Shown piece after piece: positions 25,191-34,531 of a stretch of DNA of 64,000 nt. The DNA comes from Pisolithus tinctorius (Eukaryota > Basidiomycota > Agaricomycetes > Boletales > Pisolithaceae), in contig JANFAH010000002.1 in NCBI GenBank assembly GCA_024663395.1, positions 5,208,001 to 5,272,000 of the forward strand, written 5' to 3'. The notes beneath the pieces are model-generated. The model saw only the letters and a program-made list of their open reading frames with translations. It did no database searches and was not told the DNA's origin. Each line of letters begins with the position of its first letter. The stretch's first letter is position 1. Made by a program: the position numbers and the translations under genes.

Positions 25191-25206
25191 TTTAGAGCCT
25201 GTTCAG
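25191..25206 (+). repeat. Left terminal inverted repeat of Harbinger element
   Basis: TTTAGAGCCTGTTCAG is exactly inverted at 28529-28544. It includes the TTA flank. Confidence 0.85.
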
Positions 25207-25420
25207 AAACTCGAAACAACCCGAGTATGCGTGCCAGGTCACCACGTTGTAGTTATTTGGATTGTCGGCACACCGGCAGGGCAGGTCAACTGAGTTTGAA
25301 ATCCAAACCTTGTTCTCTCAAGCCATGGACTATCGATTTGACCACAGTGATCTTCGACGCATTTGGGGGATCCTAGCATCCGTGGTGGTGGTGGCCATCC
25401 AGAGCGCAATCCTTCTCCCA

Positions 25421-26878
25421 ATGCCTCCCAAAAGCAACAGTGAACCCAAGGTAGTGGCACGGTGGATGCCAGTAGAAGAAGAGAAACTTGTCGAGTTTCT
25501 CCACTCCCATCGTGCAGAGGCGACGGATGGAACAGGGAATTTCAAGCCACAAACGTACAACCACCTTCCTGCTGCTATCGCAGCCTATCGAATGCCTGGG
25601 ACTCCTGTGAAGACACCATTGCAATGCAAGAACAAGTGGAGGGCGGTAGGTCGTACTTTTTCATTATCTATTTCGTCGTACTGATCAGTGCCCGATATTC
25701 AGCTGAGGCAGCTATATGCTGAGATTCAAAGGTATTGTACATCTGGAAAACACTGGGACAATGAAAACGGTGCTGCGATTGTTGGTACCGATGCAGGGCA
25801 GGTCTGGGACGAATATACGAAGGTCAAATATTTCTTTGGTTACATTGTATCTATAGATACTGACTGATGGCGATGAATTTAGACACACAAATCTCTTCGT
25901 CCATACAGGAATCGGGGATGGTCGTTGTTCGATATGATATCTGAGATCATGCTGAGTGGCGTTGCAAGCGGTCGTCATGCATTTGATGCCAGTGCTCCTG
26001 GTATGTCTACCTCAGCTCCATCTGCCATCTCTCCCGCATCCGCCACCCCCACCATGTCTACTACCTTGACTGCTGGCGAATTCAATGTACCTTCCACATC
26101 CGCTGCCACCAATTCCGCCTCTACTGCCATCACCACTGAAGAGGATGAAGGCCCTCGATGTGACATTTCCATGGAATCCCCCCCCCCTCCCTCGTCACTG
26201 AGCTCCGTAAATTTGGAGACATTTTCCTTTCAAACGCTCTCCCCCCCTAGCCACCTGACAAGTGGCAGTACTAGCACCGGCAATCTGAGGCCTCCCCGCT
26301 CCAATGCATCAAGCCAGGGAAAGCGTCCCTTCACCAAAATCGGTGACGCCGACCCTGCTGCCGGATCGAATTTTCTGGAGCTCCCATATGCAAACACCAT
26401 CTCCTCTGTCGACACAAGGCCTTCCGTGAAGAAGAGGAGGGGGGCCAACATAGGTGAACCACTTCCTGTGATGTCCATGACTGATGCGATGGTGATTGCT
26501 GCTGCAGGGTCCTCCTCACGTAACACTCAGGTACAAGCACCACCGCCAGAAGAGCCACCCAACCCGCTTTTGGTGACCCTGCTTGGTGCTGTTACCCAGC
26601 TGGCAGGCTCCATCGAACGTACTATGCAGCCGGCTGAGGAGCGACTGAGCTCAAAGAAGCAGAGCGCCATTCGTATCGTGGAGGAGGAGCACACTGATCT
26701 GAGTATCGACCAACGCATTTCGCTTTTCAAACTCATCGGGGAGGATGACTATATTTCAGATGTTTTGACGCTAGTTAACCCTGACCACCGCCAGGCGTAT
26801 ATCTTAGATTTACTTCAGAAGCACGGATGTAGTTCGACCGCTCCTACCACGCATAATGCCATTGATGCTAGTTTGTGA
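25421..26878 (+). CDS. Harbinger accessory protein with Myb/SANT-like domain
   Basis: Exons 25421-25645, 25703-25822 and 25883-26878 (introns of 57 and 60 nt) give 446 aa with all phases closed. Residues ~10-130 form a Myb/SANT-like DNA-binding domain with regularly spaced Trp: ARWMPVEEEKLVEFL, then PLQCKNKWRALRQLYAEI, KHWDNENG, WDEYTK and GWSLFDM. A long Ser/Thr/Ala/Pro linker follows (~135-330). The C-terminus has a helical block (IDQRISLFKLIGEDDY). In this superfamily the Myb-like partner binds the element ends and helps the transposase enter the nucleus. The start was placed at MPPK, which begins the domain; an ATG at 25325 would add a hydrophobic stretch that looks non-native. Confidence 0.85.
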
Positions 26879-27001
26879 CTACAATTTACATGTACCTTCT
26901 TTCATGTTTCGCTACATCGATGTATCAATCTCATTTGTTTCGGCGAGCGCAGTAAATTGCAAGTGTAAAACAAAATTGCAAGTAAAAAATGACTACTACA
27001 A

Positions 27002-28403
27002 TCAAGATTCCGACTCGTCGTCATTATCATTGTCCAAATCATCCCTCTCAACCTCGGCCCCTTCATCCTCTGAACCCTGCGCAATATGATTGTAGTCCCT
27101 CTCCCTGATGATCCGTTGATAATCGATCCACATCGCTTGTGCAATGCTATCTCGCATCCCTTTGGCCTCGATGTCCGGCACATCTTGATTCTCCTGTGCT
27201 GCTTCAGGATCATCATTGATCACACTCCCACCACCGCCAAACACCTCAGCTCCCAGGATTGGGCCTTCAGTGGGATTGCGAACGGAGATGAAGTTGTGAA
27301 TGGCGCATAGTGCGCTGGGAATGCGTGCTTGTGTTTCTAGGTCATATTCGGGTGCTAGAAGCAAGATATGGAATTGTCGTTTGAGCACACCGAAAATTCG
27401 TTCGATGGCATTCCGTGCAGAGGCGTGTCGTAAATTAAACAATTCCTCTTTATTGGTGGGCCTATAAATTTGATCAGGCAGTGTTACTGTGATATTAAAC
27501 GAATTACATACCTTTGCTGTGCACGTTGCCATTCAGCCAGATGGTATCGGACATTCTGATAGGGAATGAGAAGCTCTGGTCGCAGTGGGAAGCCAGCATC
27601 AGCAAGGAAATACTTGCCAGGAGGGATGTAGAGGCCTTTGGTACGCGCATCCTGGTAAACACGTGCATCTGTAGCAGACCCCTCCCATCCCATGAGCGCA
27701 TAGGTAAAGAAAAGGTCAAAATCGCATGTGAAAAGACAGTTTTGTGAGATAAATCCTTTGCAGTTTCGGAAAGTACCACGGTCAGTAGCGCTGGGGGCTG
27801 CATGTATGTGGCTCCCATCTAAAGCACCTATTGCATCCTTGAAAAACGGCCAAAACCTCGTGTTGTCTTGAATGCGGGTGTGGATCTTATTTTCATCCGG
27901 GAGATGGACGTATTTGGTGTAAAACGGCGGGGTAGAAAATATTATCAGCATCTTGTGGAAATATCTGTGAAAAATCAGAATAAAAAAAGAATTGAAAGAC
28001 GATGGAAAACATACCGTGAAATCGTTGCATTCGAATGTTGAAACCGTTCACCAACATGCTGAATAGTTAATCCGGTGACAGACATGTACAAAAAAATAGC
28101 AGCTTGTTCCTCGAGGGAGATAAACTTGGAGTTTCCATGACCATGAGTGCGCAACTCTGCGATGAGTTCTGCAAAGACAGATGCATGCATTCCTAGCTTG
28201 CAACGGATCCACTCTGGATGCCCCACAAGGAGTTCGATTACCCAGGCCTCGCCTGAAAGTGCTGATGTATGGTATGGTTCAGGAGGCTTTCTTTGGGGTT
28301 TTTGGGGCTGGACGACAGTCGCTGCTGCACATGCGATAAGACTGAGAATCAATGTTATAAACTGGTAGAGCCGCTGCCGAACTTCAGGTCGCTGATGGTC
28401 CAT
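27002..28403 (-). CDS. PIF/Harbinger DDE transposase (HARBI1-like)
   Basis: Exons 28015-28403, 27512-27964 and 27002-27461, joined over two 50-nt introns (GTATGT..CAG and GTATGT..TAG), give 433 aa with no stop. Residues ~95-130 form a helix-turn-helix (LEEQAAIFLYMSVTGLTIQH). The DDE_Tnp_4 nuclease follows: first Asp in GALDGSHIHA (~178), second in GSATDARVYQDA (~228), Glu in HASARNAIERIFGVLKRQF. The tail is very acidic. The enzyme cuts at the terminal inverted repeats and reinserts the element. It converges with the Myb-like gene, leaving 123 bp between stops. All three catalytic acids are present, so it is probably functional. Confidence 0.92.
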
Positions 28404-28544
28404 ATCAGTCAGAGGTGCTAGATATCAATTAGTAAGCGTAACTATTTTAAACCTCCGATACATCTCCGCTTCACTCTAACCAACACACATGTTATGTTAA
28501 TGTCAGGTGTTCGGACTACTTCCAGTTGCTGAACAGGCTCTAAA

Positions 28545-29000
28545 GTGTTGAAGATAAGTATGAGTTACGTAATGTCCCATCACTCTGCAATTGAACAGAA
28601 GTGTCCATTGTATCTGAGAAAGAAAGAATTTGTTTCTGACAGGGCAACCACTGGTATGCTCGTGACTATGGTACTACCGGTACGGGGTACCACTATTCAT
28701 ACCAGCAGGAATCGGGTTTCTCCAGTCCGTGGTTGGTCATCTGGTGTGTCTGACGTTTCGATGTTAAGGATGGGAGTTACTACTACAGCAACCCGGATGG
28801 ATCTGCGTACTATAATGACGGAGAGGGGCAGCGGTGTGACGCACGAGGCCGTGGTGATAGTGAATGATTGGTAGTATTGTAAGAGACACGCGTCAACTAA
28901 AAAGGAAAGGAAGCGATCGAAACTTCTATTCGGTTTGGGTGTCGATGAAATAGACCAGCGTTGGCTTTTCACCGCGCCTGGTATGCCCGTGATGGGCCCT
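28545..29000 (+). pseudogene. Tyr/Gly-rich protein remnant upstream of GH79 gene
   Basis: Between 28640 and 28870 one plus frame reads NHWYARDYGTTGTGYHYSYQ and, after a stop in a TGTCTGACG stretch, DVKDGSYYYSNPDGSAYYND. Such YYYxNPDGSxYYNDG patterns occur, as I recall, in short secreted or structural basidiomycete proteins of unknown role. There is no start and at least one stop, so I call it a remnant. The Harbinger element ends immediately upstream. Confidence 0.35.
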
Positions 29001-31605
29001 ATGGAGCTTCGTTCATTTGTCTTGCTTTTCGTCGCCATACCCTACAGTCTTGCTAGCGTCACCGTATACAGCCAGATACCACTCGGACAGGCAACCCAAT
29101 CTGCTTCCGCTGCTACTTACACTGCACCCGCTGCTTACGACCCGACCGTCCTCAACCCACCGCCTGTACCTCCAAGCTTTTCCACGCAGATATCCCTTTC
29201 TGTCCCTGCGACCTCGGACAATGTGTCCCTTAGTCAACCTCTCAAAGGCTCCTTCCTGGGTTTCTCCATTGAATTCAGTGTCATATCCCAAGTTTGTACG
29301 TCTCCGTCTGCTCTCCCTGTTTTGTGATCCACCCATTCTCACATATCTGGCCCAGTCGGGAAAAACTCGTACGTCTTCCGCGTGTTGGCCCATCTACAAG
29401 ATAACTGACCCGCTGGCTCAGGTCATTCATCCAAGTTCCTTTCTTAAACCTCATGTCCAACCTCCGCCAACGTGCAGGCGAAGTACGCATCCGCGTCGGC
29501 GGAAACACGCAAGAAACAGCCTCTCTCGTAGATTCACTCCCAAACGGTGACATGGCTTTAAAGGAACCTAGCAATCTCAACGATCCGGTACGTTTAATCT
29601 ACCCGCGCATCACTTTCGCATGTCTACGTCATGGACCTGGGCGCTCATCGCTTATGTTTTTGCTGTACACCCACCCTCATGTGGCATCGCGTGCATAGAC
29701 GTCCACACCTGCGCTACGTTATACCGCCGATGCACTTTATATGTTAGGAAATATTTCTTCGCTAGTGGATGTCAAGTGGTTCCTTGGTACGTCCAGTCAC
29801 AACATGTTGGACCCGCAATCCGCGAGATCATCGTTCACTCAAAAATCAGGTATACCATTCAATGATACTACCAACCTCCGCCTGCAGATCGCAGAGGTAG
29901 GAGAAGCAGTTTTAGACTCGGGCGGATACCTCCTGGGATTCCAAGTCGGAAACGAGGTACGTACATATATCGAATTCATATTCTGTGCGATCTCACCACG
30001 CTCGCATTCTCAGCCCGACTTATATGCCGCGCACGGTGTCCGTCCATCAACATATAGTCCGTACGACTATTTCGGCGAAGTTGGAATCCTCGTCGATGCC
30101 GTGAACAATGACAATTCTATACCTGTCAAGAATAACCTTGTCGTACCCTCCGTTTCTGGGACGTGGACGCCCGAAGACGTTTTCAATACTGGTATCGTTA
30201 CCTCGTATGACAATTCACTGGGATACCTGGCCGTCGAACATTACCCCACCGATAACTGTTATGCCCAGTACGGTATTGGATCCCCAGTCGACCCGCAAAC
30301 AGTATTTCCGGATTACCTCAATCACACCTCAGCCACCTCTCTTGTAGCACCCTACCTCAATGCATCGTCATACGCTGCTAGCGTTGGTAAGCCATTCGTG
30401 ATGATGGAAACGAACACAGCGAGTTGTGGTGGGTTTCCTGGGATAAGTGACAGTTTTGGAGCGGCGGTGTGGGCGGTGGACTTTGCATTGCAAATGGGAG
30501 CGGTGGGATTCTGGGGAGCGATGTTACACGTCGGTGGACAGGACGATTATTATAATGTAAGTGCCCATCTCGCCAGCCCAATTCTGTGATGCGACGCTGA
30601 TCCTGATGGGAATGTGAATTTGGGATAGCCGTTTACGCGTGAGTTTCTCATCTGCACATATCTTGTGGTCGTTCATCTCTTTGTCTAGCACCTCCAACGA
30701 ACCAATCATCCTACCACCAATGGACAGTCGGTTCCGTATTCTACTCGTCCCTCTTCGTCGCCGAAGCCCTTGGGTCGAGCGGGACAGCCCGACTCGTTGA
30801 TCTCACCAACGCACTAACATCACCCTCCGACACAACGACGCCACCCGCGACGTCGATATACACGCCTGTGTATGCAATATATGAGAATGGTGCACCTGCG
30901 CGGTTGGTCGTATTTAATTTCGTGACGGATACGAGTGGGTCGAGTACCGTTCAATTTACATTTGGGCTTGGAGGAGGGAATGTACCTGGAAGTGTACAGG
31001 TCAAGTGCGTGATTAATGATCTGGGGTACTGATGGTGGGACTGATCTTGTTTCTCCGTTGGCCCTGTAAACAGGTACTTGCTTGCACCATCCGTTTCGGA
31101 CAAGAATAACATTACCTGGGCGGGTCAGGTAAGCGTCGTTTCACTTGCCCTCGGTGATTCCATCAACTCATCTCTGACCCCACCACTCCATCCACACACG
31201 TATCAGTCTTTTGGCTCGACCTTTGAATCTGACGGGCGTTTCCAAGGCTCACCCTCCATCACAACCATTTCTTGTTCTGCCTCTTCCAACACCTGCACGG
31301 TCCCGCTCCCCGCACCCTGCATCGCTCTAATCTTTCTCACATCTTCAGCCTACGCCGAAAGTAATCCCTCTTCGACTGTCACGTTTGCAACGACGGCGCT
31401 CACGCAGACTTGGAATACAGCAACAATCAATCCGACGGTACTGGCGACAAGCAATGGGATGTCGGGGAAAGAGAGAGATCAGTTGGCGAGTACGAGTAGG
31501 GAGAATGGGGCGGCTTCGATGGGGACTGGGATAGGGGTGGGGCTCGGACTAGGACTGGTAGGGTTGGGCGTGGGAGCATGGATGGGGGGAGCGGGGACGT
31601 GGTGA
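29001..31605 (+). CDS. GH79 beta-glucuronidase-type glycoside hydrolase
   Basis: Nine exons give 684 aa: 29001-29295, 29356-29368, 29422-29587, 29699-29956, 30014-30556, 30629-30638, 30689-31004, 31074-31128 and 31207-31605. All splice sites are GT..AG and every phase closes. A signal peptide spans residues 1-~18 (RSFVLLFVAIPYSLAS). The (beta/alpha)8 catalytic region has IRVGGNTQ, the acid/base Glu in GFQVGNEPDLY and the likely nucleophile Glu in FVMMETNTASC. A C-terminal beta domain follows, then a Gly-rich hydrophobic end (GIGVGLGLGLVGLGVGAWMG) suggesting a GPI or membrane anchor. GH79 enzymes release glucuronic acid from arabinogalactan proteins or related glycans outside the cell. The gene is intact, with exons of only 13 and 10 nt. 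Confidence 0.92.
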
Positions 31606-31854
31606 TGATATATTGATTACATAATTCTGGACTCCGATCCTTGGACATGGCCACGATTTTATCCTAGAACTTTGACGTTTTCGATGATATTTTACAGTTG
31701 TTTTAGTGTTTCTAGTTTTTTGTATTATGTACCACGAGACATGATCAAACAGCAATGGGCGCATCTATTTCCCCGTAGGTTTATTGTTGACGTTCTCCGA
31801 GCGGCTTCGGTGGTTACCCCGTACGCTCACCAGGGACAAAATATGCGGGGACCT
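31606..31854. other. Spacer between GH79 gene and retrotransposon
   Basis: This is the GH79 3' flank. No gene was seen. The last five bases (GACCT, 31850-31854) are the left target-site duplication of the LTR retrotransposon. Confidence 0.6.
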
Positions 31855-32143
31855 TGTGAGGTTTTCGGCCCGACGACTGGTGGGCGTTCTCAGGAGTTGT
31901 TTGTTGTTTGACAGATTCAATAAGTTTCTCATTTGTTCTTGCTATTCTTACTTATCCCGTTCATCTACGTTGACGTGTTCGTGCCTATCCTCTACAGTAT
32001 AAAAGGGCCTGTAAGACGTAGAGTACGAGGACTTCTTTTCCCTACACCAATACAGACCGCAACGTCTGGATAACTTGTAGCGTGCTTAAGAAAGTTCTGT
32101 TGTGCCTACGTTGCAAGTCTAAGTACTTCGCATCGGAGTCACA
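31855..32143 (+). repeat. 5' LTR (289 bp)
   Basis: It starts TG and ends CA and is preceded by the GACCT duplication. TATAAAAG at 31998-32005 is the likely core promoter, placing transcription start near 32030. It matches the 3' LTR except at 31981, 32058 and 32063. Confidence 0.97.
31998..32005 (+). promoter_or_regulatory. TATA box in 5' LTR
   Basis: TATAAAAG lies 143 bp into the LTR and is duplicated at 41879-41886 in the 3' LTR. It is the only TATA motif in the repeat. Confidence 0.75.
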
Positions 32144-32259
32144 TATTTTTATCCTTTCAAGAACTGGTCTAAAAACCCCTCGAAAAATCATCCTTTATCC
32201 TTGATACCTCCCTCGACAATTTGCGAACTGATCCCTCGCAAAGAAAAGAAGTGAGTATC

Positions 32260-33678
32260 ATGACGAACATCACTGAGATATCTAATACACGATACAACCT
32301 GCGCCGAGCTACTCGGGCTCGAGCAGCATCCCTACCCCATAGTCCGACGGCTCAGCCTGGCGCTGAAGCTGTCAAGAATACCCCCATCCCGACAACAAAG
32401 ATTGCCGACTCTATACGAAAGTATAGCGATGTCGTGAGAGCAGGCACCAGAAGTGCGAGTCCGGCACCCGGAAGTGTGGCCGTAGACGATCCCAGCTCGA
32501 GGATGACCTCGCCGGAGTATCCCGGGGCTTTTAAGCTCGCGGAGCCCTATGATAAAAGCGCTGTTGAAGCAACGGTACCGGCTCACAGCATTCAATTAGA
32601 ACTATCTGAAAATAATAGAGAGATTGCCAATTCTCCTCAGCCAATGAGCGAGACAGAAGTTGAACCACGCGACCCGCAGCCGTGGACTACAGTGGTGCGA
32701 AAGAAATCGCGCGAAAGACGCGCCCATAGTGACTACTTAGGACCCGAACTCGAGAAAACGGTTCGGGAGGCAGAAAGAAACCTGACCCCAGGAGAGAGGG
32801 AAAGGATTAGGAGGAGATCTCTATCCGCGCGTGAGAACGTGCGCACAGACACATCATCTGAACCCGAGGATTCCCCTAGGGACAAGAAAGGGAAAGGAAT
32901 CGATCCTCGAAATTGGGGAGCGTTAAGTCTAAGTGGCGATGAGGTGAACCTAGAAGCGCAACGTGCCGCGCTAGCATCCTGGAAGACGGCCCAAAGATTG
33001 ATCCGGAGCGACGGAGAAGAACCTGAACCTTCGGGAGAAAGGCCAGTGAGCCCGGCATCATCTAATGGCAAAGTTAGCCAAATGCCAACTAGGAGCAACG
33101 GCGAACCTAGGAGAAAGAGGGAGAAACCTCGCCAGAAGGCAAAGGCGGCGAGAGTAGTCACTGGGTCCCCCAGACAGCCCCCCAACCCGATAAGGGAGAT
33201 GGTGGAAAAGGTCGCGCGACGAGACGACAAGCGTCGCGAGCGGCAGAAGACGCCGAAGGCAATGGAACCAGCGAAACAAATTAATCCTAAAAGTTATATA
33301 GGCTTGACCCTAAGACGCCTTGAAAAGGGTGATAAGCGCTCTAAAAAGCATAAAGGGAAGAAGCACCAGCCCAAACGAAAGTCCCGCCGTGAAAGGGACT
33401 CGGACTCCACAGAGACCTCGGCTACATCGAACAGCGACTCCGACGAAGGCTCGTCTGCGGGTAACTCTGATGGTTCGGAGACGTCAGACGATTCACGCTC
33501 AGACAGCAGCAGCTCGTCGTCGGGCACCAGTAGCTCGCCCTCGAACAGCGACGACGGCTCCTCCTCCACTAGTGGTTCGACAAGTTCCAGTGGATCCTCG
33601 CACAGAGGTGGATCCTGCAGGCGGGGAAGGTCCCGAAGCCGTAAACGAGGGCACCGCAATGCAAAAAAAACGTTCTAA
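32260..33678 (+). CDS. Gag, N-terminal disordered region
   Basis: The frame starts MTNITEISNTRYNLRRATRA and is basic, Ser/Arg/Lys-rich, with long RS-like and poly-Ser stretches. It stops at 33676-33678, just after an A8 run at 33661-33668. The capsid domain continues one frame over, so the native protein is probably one Gag read through this point. Either a one-base A insertion broke it or frame shifting occurs at the A run. Gag forms the virus-like particle and packages element RNA. Confidence 0.75.
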   Translation: MTNITEISNTRYNLRRATRARAASLPHSPTAQPGAEAVKNTPIPTTKIADSIRKYSDVVRAGTRSASPAPGSVAVDDPSSRMTSPEYPGAFKLAEPYDKSAVEATVPAHSIQLELSENNREIANSPQPMSETEVEPRDPQPWTTVVRKKSRERRAHSDYLGPELEKTVREAERNLTPGERERIRRRSLSARENVRTDTSSEPEDSPRDKKGKGIDPRNWGALSLSGDEVNLEAQRAALASWKTAQRLIRSDGEEPEPSGERPVSPASSNGKVSQMPTRSNGEPRRKREKPRQKAKAARVVTGSPRQPPNPIREMVEKVARRDDKRRERQKTPKAMEPAKQINPKSYIGLTLRRLEKGDKRSKKHKGKKHQPKRKSRRERDSDSTETSATSNSDSDEGSSAGNSDGSETSDDSRSDSSSSSSGTSSSPSNSDDGSSSTSGSTSSSGSSHRGGSCRRGRSRSRKRGHRNAKKTF

Positions 33679-34510
33679 GTCTCGACGAAGGACGACGCTG
33701 AAGCCGATCCCACCCTCTAAGTACGATGGATCGGACAATGCCCATTCTTACCATCGCTTCGTAACGGAGGGAACAGCGTATGTTGAGGATGGTAGGGTAG
33801 CACCCAAGAAACGCGCCTTCGTGCTGTCTCACTACTTGACGGGGAAAGCGTACGAATTTTACGTACGCGAGGTATCTGGTGACCCCTACAAATGGAGGTT
33901 ATCAGATTTCTTCACGGAGCTCTTTAATTACTGCTTCCCTATTAATTTCCGATTGCGACAGAGAGAGAAGTTGCAGGCGTGCTACCAAAACTCTAAAACC
34001 GTTAAAAATTATGTGTATGAGCTGAACGAATTATGGAACATGATCGGAGAAACGGACGAACGTGCCAAGGTTCACAAACTCTGGTCTGGTCTTCGAAAGG
34101 AACTTCAGCGAGACCTGTGGCGAGAAAAGTTGAACCCTGAAACCTCTTCACTGAAAAGGGTTATCGCGAGTGCCGAGGTCCTTGAAATCGCCCAGTCTAT
34201 CACTGGAGATTATATTCCCAAATCCCAGAGACGGCGCAGTAAAAGGAGAGCCATTGCGAGTGCCGCTGCGTCTCCTGAGGAACCAGATCCTTTGAAGCGG
34301 GGACAGAGACGTCACCGCAGGAAAAGACGAAGGGACTATGAATCACGGAAAGAAAATGCCCCTATGGACAGTAGTCAACCCAAAGGAAAAAGGGAAGGAT
34401 GCTCAGAGAAGCGAAAACGCGACACACCTAAGTTAAGCAAGGAAGAACAGGAACGTCACAAAGCCGAGGGCCTGTGTTACGTCTGCCACAAACCGGGACA
34501 CTTCTCCTGA
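33660..34510 (+). CDS. Gag capsid region and zinc knuckle
   Basis: The segment contains a retrotransposon-gag capsid core (PPSKYDGSDNAHSYHRFV, LSHYLTGKAYEFYV, then RLRQREKLQACYQ and KTVKNYVYELNELW). A basic linker and a CCHC-type knuckle (CYVCHKPGHF..NC) follow. The knuckle is cut by TGA at 34508-34510; arginine CGA would be a natural residue there and differs by one C-to-T change. Downstream sequence stays in the same frame into pol, so Gag and Pol were one long frame before the stop appeared, unless the stop is read through. Confidence 0.8.
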
Positions 34511-34531
34511 AACTGCCCGTCACGACACACA

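Larger units (their letters stand above)
25195..28540. mobile_element. PIF/Harbinger DNA transposon, complete two-gene element
   Basis: Terminal inverted repeats start GAGCCTGTTCAG (25195) and end CTGAACAGGCTC (28540). Their match extends imperfectly inwards (AAACTCGAA against CAACTGGAA). The element is ~3.35 kb and carries a Myb/SANT-like gene on the plus strand and a DDE transposase on the minus strand, tail to tail. Flanking trinucleotides are TTA on the left and TAA on the right. PIF/Harbinger elements usually duplicate a 3-bp TWA site, so the flanks are compatible in type but not identical. Both genes are open, so the copy could be autonomous. Confidence 0.85.

Noticed and set aside
25325..25420. 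Upstream ATG that would extend the Harbinger Myb-like protein by 32 residues.
   Set aside because: The added part is a hydrophobic run (LASVVVVAIQSAILL) unsuited to a nuclear DNA-binding protein. The next ATG directly precedes the domain.
32031..32252. Ten-base complementarity between ACTTCTTTTC just after the expected transcription start (32031-32040) and GAAAAGAAGT at 32243-32252, suggesting Tf1-like self-priming.
   Set aside because: The putative primer site lies 100 bp inside the LTR boundary, whereas a real primer site must abut the LTR end. The sequences are also low-complexity purine/pyrimidine tracts.
33294..33740. Open minus-strand frame rich in Glu, Leu and Ser within gag.
   Set aside because: It is the mirror of the Ser/Arg-rich Gag coding sequence; the element is transcribed on the plus strand.
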